Of a stretch of DNA of 64,000 bases, positions 1 through 10,860 are shown one piece after another. The position numbers were made by a program, and so were the translations under genes. The DNA comes from Patiria miniata (taxonomy: Eukaryota > Echinodermata > Asteroidea > Valvatida > Asterinidae): the NCBI RefSeq assembly GCF_015706575.1, contig NW_024037070.1, positions 305,874 through 369,873 of the forward strand, written 5' to 3'. A model generated the notes under the pieces. The model saw only the letters and a program-made list of their open reading frames with translations, was not told the DNA's origin and ran no database searches. Each line of letters starts with the position of its first letter. The stretch's first letter is position 1.

Positions 1-130
1 GATCTATGTCTGTTTTCAACAGAACATAGGGCTTTTCCGCATTATGATTTTTTTTAATCGATAATACGTCTCTGACTATGCATGAACATAAAGTCTGTCA
101 AAGTTAGCCGAAAATCGGCTAAAACAGTCA
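1..130. repeat. Hairpin end of TGACGTCA-family repeat plus dispersed block
   Basis: The first 45 bases form an imperfect hairpin: arms at about 4-14 and 18-29, followed by GGGCTTTTCCGCATTAT. The same hairpin recurs, in the opposite orientation, near 26955-27003 and 45279-45320, and in the same orientation near 31835-31875. From about base 79 a block of about 125 bp follows that is repeated at 1204-1325. The left end of this repeat lies outside the window. No coding potential is seen. Confidence 0.6.
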
Positions 131-205
131 CTGTGGTCAGGATTTAAACTCGGTAACACGTGCCCTGCGGGCTTACTGACATACGATGTATGTGCGTATG
201 TATGG
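79..205 (+). repeat. Dispersed block, copy 1 (copy 2 at 1204-1325)
   Basis: Bases 79-205 and 1204-1325 are direct copies of one block, with shared stretches such as GTTAGCCGAAAATCGGCTAA (itself an inverted repeat, CCGAAAATCGG) and GACATACGATGTATGTGC. The copies differ at scattered positions, so this is an old duplication or two insertions of one family. Function unknown. Confidence 0.65.
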
Positions 206-230
206 TGGCCCTGAAGGGACATCGCATATC

Positions 231-482
231 GCAAACATGTGCGCATACGTATGCGATGTCGGGAAATTTATCGCAAATGTGTGCGCACACGTATGCAATG
301 TCGTGAAACAATTCGCGAATATATGCGCACACGTATGCGTTGTTGAGAAATTTATCGCGAATATGTGCTCACACGTATGCGATGTCGCAAAATTTATCGC
401 GAATATGTGCGCACACGTATGCGATGTCGTGAAACAATTCGCGAATATGTGCACACGCGTATGCGAATTTGTTTGCAATGTC
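231..482. repeat. 42 bp minisatellite, six units
   Basis: Units start at 231, 273, 315, 357, 399 and 441, an exact 42 bp step. Each has the core GCGCANACGTATGCG; in the first unit CGCATACGTATGCG is a perfect palindrome. The last ten bases of a unit switch between a GAAATTTATC type and a GAAACAATTC type. Because 42 is divisible by three, frames stay open on both strands, giving apparent ORFs of 134 and 153 codons. I read these as by-products of the repeat, not genes. Confidence 0.85.
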
Positions 483-660
483 GTGAATTTTGTTGCATAC
501 CTTGTCGCATACCTTTCAGTAAAATTCCTAATGAACTGGGGAGTTGTAGCAGTTAGTCTGGAATCTAGACGTACTGTTAGATATAAATAGGGTCTGACTA
601 ATAAACCTTCGCGCGCACGCTGTTCCTCGTGCAATCATTACTACAAGTACTGTCGAGCAC

Positions 661-728
661 AAACTTGCTACTTGCGCAAGTTTGAAACTTGCGCGCGCAA
701 ATTTCAAAGTTGCGCAAGTAGCAAGTTT
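661..728. repeat. 68 bp near-perfect palindrome
   Basis: Bases 661-728 read almost the same on both strands, centred on GCGCGC near 694; only two base pairs of the 34 bp arms mismatch. The arms are built from CTTGCGCAAG-type words. It is followed by a short run of CACCAAGGCAAAT-like repeats (about 755-850). Bases 850-1019 hold an A-rich stretch and no gene. Confidence 0.85.
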
Positions 729-1019
729 GCACCTCCTCAATTTTGTTTACCAAAGAGCACCAAGGAATGGGAAATTGTACCAAGGCAAATGATCGAAAGC
801 ACCAAGGCAAATAATGGAGGACACCAATGTACATGAGGACACCAAAAAAGCATAATAGTTCCCCACCTTGTCTGTACAATCCAAGCTTGAAGAAAAAAAA
901 TAAAATAAAAAAAGGCCGCTTGGCCGCGTCAATTCCGGAACTTTGGTCTGACCAGAGACCGAATATTTTTTTTTTTGGCCTAAGATATATCAGTTTTGTA
1001 TAGGGAAAGACTTGTGGAG

Positions 1020-1205
1020 AAAGCTGTGTACAAAGTCTATGAGAAAAATTAATAATTCATAAATCCATAATAAATCACTTGATGACGTCACCATGACCTC
1101 ACTCTTCGGGACACATCTTGGCTATAGGGACTAATCTTATGCCAACTTTCAATGATATCTGACAAAGATTAATGCCAAAAGTGCTATAATACGTCACTGT
1201 CTATG
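1020..1205 (+). repeat. TGACGTCA-family unit, copy 1
   Basis: This stretch (GTGTACAAAGTCTATG, CTTGATGACGTCACCATGA, TTCGGGACACATCT) recurs as a direct copy at 2183-2365 with few changes. Both carry paired TGACGTCA-like palindromes. The same wording, more diverged, makes up the arrays at 13.9-15.1, 26.2-27.0, 31.2-31.9 and 44.7-45.7 kb. Confidence 0.7.
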
Positions 1206-1309
1206 CGCATGCATGAACATAAAATCTGACAAAGTTAGCCGAAAATCGGCTAAAACGGTCACTGTGGACAGGATTTGACCTCAGCAACACGTGCGCTGCA
1301 GGCTGACTG

Positions 1310-1376
1310 ACATACGATGTATGTGCCTATGTACATGTACAACGTACGTGCATGTACATGTACATGTACATTGTGG
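1310..1376. repeat. ACATGT-rich microsatellite
   Basis: A short run of overlapping TACATGTACATGTAC words. Similar runs occur at 4012-4035 and 13735-13860. Simple sequence; no function inferred. Confidence 0.7.
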
Positions 1377-1529
1377 ACGTCCTGTCCTGTGCATGTTTTG
1401 AGGCAGAGGTATTGTCAACGTGAAGTTTTAAGCGTGTGCAGGGTATGTTCGAGTTCGCTTATCGCCTCGAAACTTTAAAATGTTTTAGACCTACCCTTAA
1501 ATCTACAATTAAAGTAAAAACTAATATAA

Positions 1530-1910
1530 AAACTGCCATGGTTGATTTTTCAGGAATTTTCTAAGGAAAAAGGGTCTTTTCATTATAACTTCCGGTCTGA
1601 TGACGTCATTCGCCTAAAACTTCGCACACGTTTTAAGGTGGTCAAGGTCATTATATACACCAATATTTAGGCGATTCCGACAAACTTCGCCACAGACATC
1701 TATTCAAAATACATTTTTGCTAATTTTCAACCTGTCGCTAGAGGGCGCTCGAAGATTGCATGACGTCATCGGTAGATGATTTGAAGAATACTATCAGCCA
1801 AGAGACTAACAACGTTAAAAGCAAGTTCATATCTATTACCACTTTTAAATAATAAGCCACTTCCGGTTTGGGCCTTTTTCGACCGGAAGCAAGGATCACG
1901 TGATTGCACG
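1530..1910 (-). repeat. Dispersed repeat with CTTCCGGT palindromes
   Basis: Read on the minus strand, this block matches 21555-21950 on the plus strand: CACGTGA, a CTTCCGGTT...AACCGGAAG inverted pair, AGCGCCCTCTAGCG, a GTCTGTGGCGGAGTTTG segment and GATGACATCAGACCGGAAGT. The first part also recurs near 45755-45890. No ORF. It appears to be non-autonomous repeat DNA. Bases 1911-2182 hold nothing else recognisable. Confidence 0.65.
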
Positions 1911-2182
1911 CACACTAAATGAAATGAAGACCTCAACCTACTCTACCACTTGCCGGCAACAGAATGCTGCGGACGCGTACGGTTGATTTCTTATGCATTT
2001 TTAAATATTAAAAGTGTCACAATTTAATTGCCTATAAATAAACACAGGATGACGTCATCATGACGTCATCATTCCACAATGTTGTTTGAATTAGGGTCTT
2101 TGCTTGGACAAAGAGTGGTGTAAATGAATAACTGGCAAAGAGTCGAAAATGCCCTTTGAAAAGCGACAATTTTTTTTAAATT

Positions 2183-2572
2183 TCTGTGTACAAAGTCTAT
2201 GGGAAAAATTAATTATTCAAAAATCCATAATAAATCACTTGATGACGTCACCATGACGTCACTCTTCGGGGCACATCTATGCTATAAGGACTAAGCCTAT
2301 GCTGACTTTGAACGATGTATGACAAAGATGAATGGCAAAAGTGAGGGGCAGAAGAAACGTGTACAATGTCTATGGGATTTGCCGGGGAATAAAAAGAAGA
2401 AGAAGCAAGAAAAAAAATGAGAACAAAAAGAAAGGCTTTTCCGCAACTATGCGGAAAAGCCAATGAGAACAGAAAGAATGGCTTTTTCGCAAAATTGCGA
2501 AAAAGCCAAAAAGGGAAAAAAAAAAAATTTAACGAAAACAATAGCTGTTCCCAATTTCAATTGGGAACAGCT
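2183..2572 (+). repeat. TGACGTCA-family unit, copy 2, ending in hairpins
   Basis: Direct copy of 1020-1205, followed by A-rich DNA and three hairpins. The last hairpin ends at 2572, exactly where LINE-derived sequence begins, so 2572 looks like the element's end. Confidence 0.6.
2434..2572. repeat. Three consecutive perfect hairpins
   Basis: Stem 1: 2434-2444 with 2451-2461 (11 bp, GGCTTTTCCGC). Stem 2: 2480-2492 with 2495-2507 (13 bp, GGCTTTTTCGCAA). Stem 3: 2543-2556 with 2559-2572 (14 bp, AGCTGTTCCCAATT). All stems are perfect yet differ in sequence, and each follows an A-rich spacer of the form GAACAAAAAGAA or AACGAAAACAAT. A fourth of the same style sits at 15089-15118. They are not simple copies of one inverted repeat. 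Confidence 0.85.
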
Positions 2573-2574
2573 TA

Positions 2575-2920
2575 TAAATGTTTTGTAACAATGTTATTAT
2601 TGCATCAGCCACGCCACGGTGCACACGATATGCAAACTGGAAAGGGTCTGCTGCTTCACGTGTTTCATCAAGCAGGAAATCCCTGACGATTCTTTCGAAG
2701 CATTGCATCACAATGGATGTGAGGGCGACTGGTCTGTATAGTCATTTAGCACAGCTGGCTTGGTCGTTTTGGGGATTGGACTGATTATGGAGGATTTCCA
2801 TAGCTTAGGAACTATGTGAGTGTCCAGAGACCATTGAAATAACAGCTGAAATATTCCAGCGAGCTCTTTGTAGCATGCTTTCAAAGTTTTGCCGGAGATA
2901 CCATCTGGTCCGGTAGCTTT
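2575..2920 (-). mobile_element. CR1-like LINE fragment, reverse transcriptase palm
   Basis: Minus-strand translation gives KATGPDGISGKTLKACYKEL, then a VPKLWKSSIISPIPK stretch and, after a frameshift near 2710, MQCFERIVRDFL and DPFQFAYRVHRGVADAI. These are the fingers/palm motifs of CR1/L2-type non-LTR reverse transcriptases. The fragment is cut on its upstream side by DIRS sequence at about 2921 and on its downstream side by a hairpin-ended repeat at 2572, so the catalytic FADD block is missing. It is probably the second half of the LINE whose endonuclease lies at 8100-9076, separated by the DIRS insertion. It is a dead copy. Confidence 0.75.
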
Positions 2921-3444
2921 GTTTGTCCAAGCAATGAATTCTCTAGTTTCTGCTACAGAAGCAGGCAAGTTTGTTCGTATGTGTTTTCTAAAATGCACTC
3001 CAACCCGATGCATATGCCCTATGAGTGTGAGGCGAGAAAGCCGCCGACAGTAAGCGTGCCATCTCCTGGCCTACCAGATTTGAGGGAGGATGGGTAAAGG
3101 AGTCATCGTGCTCGCTGCCCCGGGAAGCATCGCTCGGAACCGTTCTGTCTGGAAACGGGACAGAGCATCAGCAATGTCATTGTGCCAGGAACATGTACAG
3201 CTTTAAACTGGATATTAAAGTTTAAGCATTCCAAGACAAAAAGTCGCAAAAGGTACATTATTCTCGGACAACGAGATGTTTGCTGGTTAATTATATGAAC
3301 TACAGCTAAGTTATCACAGTGAAATAACACCCGTTGATTGGATAGTGCCCGGCCCCAACACTTAGTAGCAACCAGGATAGGATAAAAATTCTAACAATGC
3401 AATGGAGGGTTTGGTCTGTAGTAAGACTGGGGACCATTTCCCTC

Positions 3445-5160
3445 ACAAACTAGACTGCTATAATAGCATGTGCATAGCAGTTCAATAGCATTTAAACAGC
3501 ATGTGCATGCTATTATAGCATCCACATAGCATTCACAGAAGATGATGACTTGATGACTGCTAACTTTAGCAGTCCATATAGCATTCTCAATAGCATGCAG
3601 AATGAAAATAGCATTCCAAATAGCATGCGAGCTTCAAAGTATTCTGCAAAGCATGCAAGTGAAAGAGGGAGGACTGCAAATTGAGTACAGCATTCCAATT
3701 TAGCAGTCAATTGTAAAATAATTTTAAAGTATAGCATTCCGTGGCTAAGCATAGCCTGCACAATAGCACTTCAATATATAAGCCAATCATATCATGGACT
3801 ACAAGTCACATGATCAGTGATGGCCTTGTGCATTCCACAGATTAACAGTCAGTGTGGGAAATTTGAAAACTGCAGTCAGTTGAATATTGTCAGTGCAGAG
3901 TGCAGTATAGGCTGCACATAGTTTTGCAAGAAATTTTAGAAAGCATGGACATTACCTTATGGCATGAATGCTTGTGGATATAATTTCATGTTCACATGCA
4001 TGCACTCAACCTGTACATTGTTGTACATGTACATGACAAAATACACTGGATGACTGGCTGAAAGTCTTTGGAATTGACAACTTAAAAGCAACAGTTGAAC
4101 CAAGCAATATGGAGCCTCCATACACATGTATGCAACACACTCACAAACTGCCTTTAGTCTACAGTTTGTACTACCAATGGGTCTATATTCCTACATGGTG
4201 GGTATTCAGTTTTTGGCTAGATAAAGACAATTTTATTCTGGCTTTGAGTATGTTAGTGTTCATGGTGTATGTGATGTTGAACATTCCTTCATCCAATGGA
4301 TTGAATTTTTGAATCAGCTGGATATCGGATGATAACTGTTTTTAATTGTGATGCCAACTGGCATAAAAGTGACTACTGGTTGCTTCAAAGATAATTCAAA
4401 TTATAAGCAGAGAATTGTTGCATTAAATTTCTGGCCATTGCTTTTATAAGCATGGCAATGCTAGACAAAAACAAAGAATGTCCCCATGTTTGTACAGCAA
4501 TTCTGAGGCTGATAAAGTCTTAAAGAACAATTTTCTTATTTCATATATTTTGATCACAGTCTGTATACATAGGTCTATTAAATTTCAAAATGGTATTAGC
4601 TGTGTTAAATATGGTTCAATACATGAAATTATTAAAGCTGATATAACACAAGTAATTTTTGGTATAAATTGTGACATTGAAAATGTATGTTGTAGGATGC
4701 CCGTGTCCATGTCACAATATAGCAGTCATGATAGCATTCACATAGCATGCATCATAGCATGCGAATGCTATTCTCATAGCATGCGAATAGCATGCGAATG
4801 CTATTCTCATAGCATGCGAATGCTATTCTCATAGCATGCGAATGCTATTCTCATAGCATGCGAATGCTATTCTCATAGCATGCGAATGCTATTCTCATAG
4901 CATGTGAATGCTGTTATAGCATTCACGTTTGCATGCCTAAATAGCATTCTCCATAGCATGCGAATGCTATAGCTCATTTACATAATTCGGGCTTCTGACA
5001 TGCTATAAAACTGCTATCTGATTGCTATCCTCAAGGAATGCTATGAAAAATGCTTTGGAAGTACAGACATGGCTTTTTGTGAATGCTATCAAATGGCAGT
5101 TCTCATAGCATTCGCATGTTAATTGCATGCTAAAGGAATGCTAAATGACTGCAGTCAAGT
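3445..5160. mobile_element. TAGCATGC-rich inverted-repeat element inside the DIRS fossil
   Basis: The two ends are inverted copies of each other: AAACTAGACTGC...TAGCAT near 3447-3470 and its reverse complement near 5135-5160. The interior is AT-rich, packed with TAGCATGC/GCATGCTA words in both orientations, and contains no convincing coding sequence. It separates two RNase H-like parts of the DIRS element, so it inserted into it. No clean target duplication was seen. Likely a non-autonomous DNA transposon of unknown superfamily. Confidence 0.65.
4750..4915. repeat. 22 bp tandem repeat in the inverted-repeat element
   Basis: The unit CATAGCATGCGAATGCTATTCT repeats about six times with little change; the unit itself is close to palindromic around GCATGC. 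The same words are scattered through 3460-5140, so the array probably grew from subterminal motifs of the element. Confidence 0.85.
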
Positions 5161-7400
5161 TTGGTAAGGGTTACCTTGAACCCACTGTGAACCAAAACAT
5201 GCACCAAAGCCAATACTGGCAGCTGCATCCGTGTACAGTTGCATGGATGTGTTAGATTGCCATTCATGCTCCACAAAGGGGGAAACCCCATTGAAATGTT
5301 TCAGAAATTCGATCCACATAAGTAGGTCTTGTCTTGCCCCTTGATTGAGCCGGATTCTGTGATGAGACTGAGTGACCCCTCGTGTAAGGGCAATAAGGCG
5401 TCCCATAAATGCCCGCCCAGGCGCAATGGCTTTACAGATAAAATTAAGCGAACCAATTAATGACTGCAGTGCTACTAGTGTGATCTTTTTCTTACTCAAA
5501 GTTGAGTGTAACTGGTCATTGAGTGCACTTACTTTAGTCATAGGGACTCGGACCTGCTTAGCCAGGGCATCAATCTCTAAGCCTAAATATGTTAATTTCT
5601 GAAGGGGACCTTCTGTTTTTTCTTGTGCAATGGGCACACCAAGTACCATGCATACCGACTCAAAGGCCTGCAAGAGTGCCTGGCAAGAATGTGCACTCGG
5701 CCCTACAAATATAAGAAATCATCTAAATAGTGAGTGACCATCAAACTCTCCGCAATCTCCTTCACCTTGAACTCTAGAAATGTACTGAATTTCTCAAAAA
5801 GGGAACACGAAATGGAACATCCCATTGGCAAGCATCTATCATAATAAAACTTTCCCTCGATTGTAAAACCCAAAAGATCGTAATCAGCCGGGTTAACTGG
5901 AAGTAATCTAAAAGCAGATTTAATGTCCGACTTTGCCAACCATGCTCCCTGTCCTGCTGTCATCACTAACTGCACTGCCTCATCAAACGAGGCATAATTT
6001 ACTGTGCAATCTTGTTTATCAATGAAATCATTTACCGAATGCCCTGCCGGGAAGGAAAGATGGTGAATGAGCCGGAATGTATTAGGTTCACGTTTAGGTA
6101 CCAAACCAATGGGCGAGCACTGCAAAGTTGGGAAAGGTGGGGTTGTGAATGGGCCTGCAATTCTATCTAGGTCTTTTTCTTTTTGGAGTTTTTCTTTTAC
6201 TATTTCGGGGTGAGCAGCTGCTGAAGGTAAGCAACCTGCCTGCCTACTATGCCTTGGACCTTTGTATTGTAGTGAAAAACCTTGTGAAAAACCTCTCTCT
6301 AGCAGATGAGCATCACGTTGAATGGGATATTGGTCCAACCATTTCCTTAGAACAAAGAGCTTAATTGGTGTTGGAGGGACGAAAAGAAATCCCAGAGGGG
6401 GCCTTAGTGCTTGGTACTCTATTTGCTTGCCGGGAATAAGCAGCCTGGCCAGGTTTGGAAAGGTGTTGTCCAGCCTGATCATTGGACTTACGGACTTGGT
6501 CCTTACGCCAAGTAAAAGGGGACCTGGCAGTCAAACTCCCCATTTTGCATACCGCAGCCCCATGGCCCGTGCATGAACACTTACTACATTTGTGTACATA
6601 TTTGCATCCACGGAAGTGACATCCGTGCACCCCATTGAACGCAAAACAAACCCCGATACGTTTGGAAACCATGGGAACTTTATTATCAAGGCCTGAGCGT
6701 TGCAAAGTGCCGGAGCCACTCGGGCCGCCGGTCATGGTCGAAACTGTTTGGGCGGCCGCGACAGTCGGCCAGAGTTCGGAATCAATCACTCCCCATGAGC
6801 GAGAGGGGTTTTGTTCTTGGCGGATGTTTTTGCACAAAAATTGCCACAAATGTATTGAAAGCAGAGGCCCACTTATCAAATGTGTCAATCTTTCCTCGAT
6901 GCAGGGCAGAGGATTTGCGGACAACCATTTTGTTGCCCTCAACTGCGATGGCAAATTCCTCATCCTCTCCCCGAGCAATAGCGGTTGCCGCAGGCTCCTG
7001 ATACAGCGTGGACATATCCACATAACTACCATTCCAAATCTTTTCTTTAATAGACAAAGAAACATGGTAACCCAAAGGTGTGCCAACGTATGGGATTAAT
7101 GTATTGTCGATATTAGTGGTATCAGAAATGATGGAAGTGGCCGTATTGAAACTGGGACCTTGCCCTATACCTTGAGACGATTCTTGACCACTTGATCTGG
7201 TAGACGATTTGGCCCCTCGACGCTGCTTACTTGGCTGTACTCCATCATGGGCATGGTCCGTGTCGATGTTCGCTAAACGTGACAGTGGTGGTGCTGTCTG
7301 TTTAGGTCGCGGCATCGTCCACAATGTCAATGTTTATCAACTGATGTAGTGAAACGTAGATAATTGTCCTTATCGAGTTCAGCCAAATACTTTTAAGTCC

Positions 7401-8099
7401 GTGACGTTGGCCACTGGTGTCACACTGCTACTCAGGAGGTGGAAGTTAACGTTGATGCAGGTGTCAGATCTGTCAGTTTAATTAGTCAGCTCCAATCCCC
7501 GCTGGAAGATCCTTTTAGAAGTTTTCGACAGGGAACGGGCCAATCTCGCCCAAAACAAAAACGCTGTGTCCCAGGCCCAAAACAAATATGTGGGACCTTA
7601 ATTATGCAAAAGATGTCATGGAAGACTCCAGATTTGTAAGAATGTATAAGAATTAAAAATTGTGAAGTAAAATTTGCTATCCAAGTTGTTTCTTCAGAGG
7701 CTGAGACAAAAGTGACTGGCCAGCAACTTTTCCATCCCGCCTAAACTTTCTACTTCTAGAATGTAAAGAACCAACCCTACGTCTCATTGGCCCATAGCCA
7801 GGCCTTGCCAAGTGTCACAGAACAAGAATTCTTATTGGTTGGTTGCCCCTCCAAGCCTTCTCAGCAATTGGTTAAAATTCGTGGCTGTTGATTGGCTATT
7901 CTCCTGTTTACAGGATCTCACTTTTGTCACAAAATTGTCAATAGGGTTTCATGTACAAAGTTCTTCATACAAAAGTACAGTATGAACTGTATTCACAGTG
8001 ATAGAGATGTGTGCATGGAGTTAGCCTACATTTTGCACAACACATATGATATAACCAACAGGAGAATCTCAATGGAAATTTTGCTGCTTATAAATAATT
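7401..8099. other. No gene recognised
   Basis: Between the start of the DIRS fossil and the end of the LINE endonuclease. It may include the DIRS terminal region. CAAT-type words (ATTGGTTGG, GATTGGC) occur around 7820-7890 but no coding frame or known repeat was recognised. Confidence 0.5.
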
Positions 8100-9076
8100 T
8101 GATCATTTAGTGATAAAATTGAGTATCCATATTATCTTGGTTCCAACTCCTAACTTTCCTGGTAGCTGGCTTATTCTGCTTCAGTTTTTGTCTCTACATG
8201 TATGTAGGGAGTAGGTTTATCATGTCATGATCTGATTTGCCCAGTGGTGCCCTGTTGTATGGCTTGTAGGCGTCAGGTACGTTCCCGTAGCATTTATCAA
8301 TAGTACGGTGACCTCTCGTTGGTATGTCCACGTACTGGTGGTAGTGGGGCATCACAGGTTTCAAATCACATTCATTGAAGTCGCCCATAAGTAGTTTAAC
8401 AGCATCTGGGGATTGCTTTTCCAAGTCATGTACAAGTTCTGCTCTTGGATGGATATATACACAACAGTAACAAATATTGGTGGGAATTCTCTTGGGAGAT
8501 AGTGTGGTCGTAGACCTACCGTAATAAGTTCAATGTCAGGCAAGCAGAGTTGATGTTTAATACAAATGTTAGTACACCATCTTTGATTGACAAAAATGCA
8601 AACACCTCCACCCGAGGATTTCCCCAACTCCAGGGTCCTGTCCATGCGTTTGCGGATGAAGCCATCGATATCTGTTTCAATGTTTGTGTTGGAGTCCTTA
8701 AACCATGTTTCACTGAAACACAGAAAGTTCATCCAGTTTATTGGAGAGGGACTGTGCATTACCTGTCATTATTGATGGTAGTGGTGGATTTTAATCTGCG
8801 GCGCCGAATACGAGCCCGGATTCCACCCTTTTTACCGCGTTTGCGTTTACGTAGGTCTTCTGGAATGTCCGGCATGCCTGGGGCAGTGGCTGCTGATGAC
8901 CTGCGAAGATCCAAGAGTTCGTTCCTACCATACACAATGCGTTGTTGTTGCAATGGCCACTCACATGCAATAGTGCACTCAGTAGGTACTGCTAAAGTCC
9001 GTCCAAAACTGCTTAGTATAGGTGTCAAAAAGACAAAAAACCACACTATCGTGAAACTATGTGCCATCATGTACAC
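8100..9076 (-). mobile_element. CR1-like LINE, 5' part: ORF2 start and endonuclease
   Basis: Minus strand. From ATG at 9076 the frame runs through a basic stretch (KRKRGKKGGIRARIRRRRLK) typical of the region before the endonuclease. After a frame change and a small deletion near 8755 come FLCFSETWFKDSNT, GFIRKRMDRT, SGGGVCIFVNQRWCTN, LLMGDFNECDL, PTRGHRTIDKCY and APLGKSDHDMINLLPTY: the apurinic endonuclease domain of CR1-type LINEs, with GDFN and SDH catalytic motifs. The reading continues past a stop as RQKLKQNKPATRKVRSW to about 8105. The matching reverse transcriptase is at 2575-2920. Confidence 0.82.
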
Positions 9077-10036
9077 ATAAAAACGTTCAAAAAGTCAAAG
9101 ACGACGACGAGTACTATAAAAAGGGTAAAAAATTACAAAAACTGATAGGAGCTGTACAAAAAGGTGGTCACCGCAGTGCAGCGCCCTCTAACACCTTTAA
9201 GGGACGTCACATGACATTTGATTGACATCACTTGAATTTTCATCTATAACACATCCAGGGGTGTGATTTTTCCGGATTTCCGGATTTTTAGTCTAACGTC
9301 TGCGGAATTTTATGCGGATTCTGGAATTTTATGCGGATTCCGGATTTCCAACGTTTTTTGTTTCCGTAATATCGCCCAAAAACTTCTGGAGAAATAGGCC
9401 CTAATTTATGATAATGGATGGACTGGTGACACAAGTCTAATAAGCAGTGCGGTCAAGCAGTGTGCGCAGTGGAGTACTTGAGGACCCGACTAAAAATAAT
9501 TTTCAATGGGTTTGCACCTCGTGTTTGTGTATTGTATTGCGTGTGGATGTGTGTGTACGTATTGCATGTATTGTGCATGTATTGTGGAGTGACGATCATG
9601 AGCTAGCAATTCGCAAACACATTGGTGTCAATATTGCCGCGATTTTGTCAAGGAATTTAAGAGTATGGTTGGAAGAATTGGTAATGAAGTGTCACTGTGG
9701 ATGGAAATAAGTTTGAGCTGCAGTAGTGCGTTGAAAAATAGCCACCACCAACACAAATTTCAAAAATGTTTTGGAAGCCTGGGACTGGAGTTCAAAGTAT
9801 TGGATTATACTATAAACTTTTTAAGCACCGTTCATATTTTTTTGTGTGAATCGTCTCTTTCTCTCTGCAAACATGCAGAAGTAATAACATCACACACAGA
9901 AAAAGACATTATTGAATCAATCACATATGGATTATATTATTAATGACCAGACCTTTTTTCCTAATTTTCCCCCATTTGTTTTCTTTACTGAAGCGACAAA
10001 ATTTGCAAACATTACAGAAATTACAGTACATAAAAT
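9077..10036. other. Intergenic; short GGAATTTTATGCGGATT repeats
   Basis: Bases 9268-9350 hold repeated CGGATTTCCGGATT and GGAATTTTATGCGGATTC words. Bases 9160-9260 resemble the TGACGTCA/CATCTATAACACATCC family. No coding region is convincing; the apparent ORFs at 9447-9943 match nothing I recognise. Confidence 0.5.
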
Positions 10037-10037
10037 G

Positions 10038-10056
10038 TCATCATCATCATCATCAT
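10038..10056. repeat. (TCA)n tail of the RTE-like LINE
   Basis: Six TCA units (TGA on the element's strand) mark the 3' end of the LINE. Such short-repeat tails instead of poly(A) are usual for RTE elements. Confidence 0.75.
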
Positions 10057-10860
10057 GGCCCATCCCGTCGCAAACGACGATGGAGATGATGTCTCTCACA
10101 ATCATCAATGTAAAGTTGTCTTGAGGAGGATAAACCGTTGTAGACAGCAGAGCGCCAATAGAGACGGTTGCTGGCAGTTGACTCCCAAGTAGTAAGTGGT
10201 ATCCCAAAAGAGGCAAGGTCGCGTTTCAGGACGTCTTTGTACCGCAGTCTAGGTCGACCGCGGGGGCGAGGAGCGTCGGCAAGTTCTCGGTAGAGAAGAT
10301 CCTTGGGGATTCGTCCATCTGCCTGCCTGTGCACATGACCGACCCACCGAAGGCGGCGCTGTCTCAGCATGGAAAACATATCGGCAGTTTCGGTGAGCTG
10401 CAGAATGGAAACGTTTGGGATATGATCACGCCAGGAGATGCCAAGAATGGAACAAAGGCATCGGAAGTGGAAGGAGTTGAGACGACGTTCTTGGCGACGG
10501 TACGTGGTCCATGATTCACGGCAGTACAGCAGGACACTCAGTACACAGGCAACGTAGACGCTGATCTTCAGTTTGATGGAGAGGTTTTTGTTGCTCCAAA
10601 CACGTTGGCGGAGACGGCCGAATGTGGTTGCAGCTTTACCGATGCGGGAGTCGAGTTCGGCATCAAGAGAATTGTTGCTGGAGATGATTGAGCCGAGGTA
10701 TGCGAACTCATCAACGACGCTCAGGCTAGACCCGTTGATGGAAATCAGGGGAGGAGCTATGGAACCTTGCGAGAGGACAACTGTCTTGCCGAGGCTGATC
10801 CGCATGCCAAACTCTGAGCAGGCTTTGGCAAAGGAATTACACAGGGATTGAAGGTCGGAT

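Larger units (their letters stand above)
2921..7400 (-). mobile_element. DIRS-type tyrosine-recombinase retroelement, fossil
   Basis: On the minus strand, in order: a gag-like ORF (7330 to about 6500; acidic/serine-rich start, then a Cys/His cluster of the CKYVHKCSKC type), a reverse transcriptase with YLDD (about 6480-5700), an RNase H-like region (5670-5155, continuing at 3420-3100 with LFHCDNLAVVHIIN), and the start of a tyrosine recombinase (from about 3090, LLSAAFSPHTHRAYASGW) that is cut off at about 2921. This order is that of DIRS/Ngaro elements. It is broken in several places, lacks the recombinase catalytic part, and is interrupted by a 1.7 kb inverted-repeat element. It lies between the two halves of a LINE. 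Exact ends are uncertain because its terminal repeats were not found. Confidence 0.8.

Noticed and set aside
173-634. Long open frames on both strands (134 and 153 codons)
   Set aside because: They arise from a 42 bp tandem unit lacking stops; no family match and no gene signals.
2434-2572. CRISPR-like array of hairpins
   Set aside because: Only three units, unequal spacing, stems differ, and the DNA is clearly from an animal.
4478-4834. 118-codon ORF in the TAGCATGC-rich element
   Set aside because: Its end is the 22 bp tandem repeat and the start is AT-rich with no family match; not a transposase.
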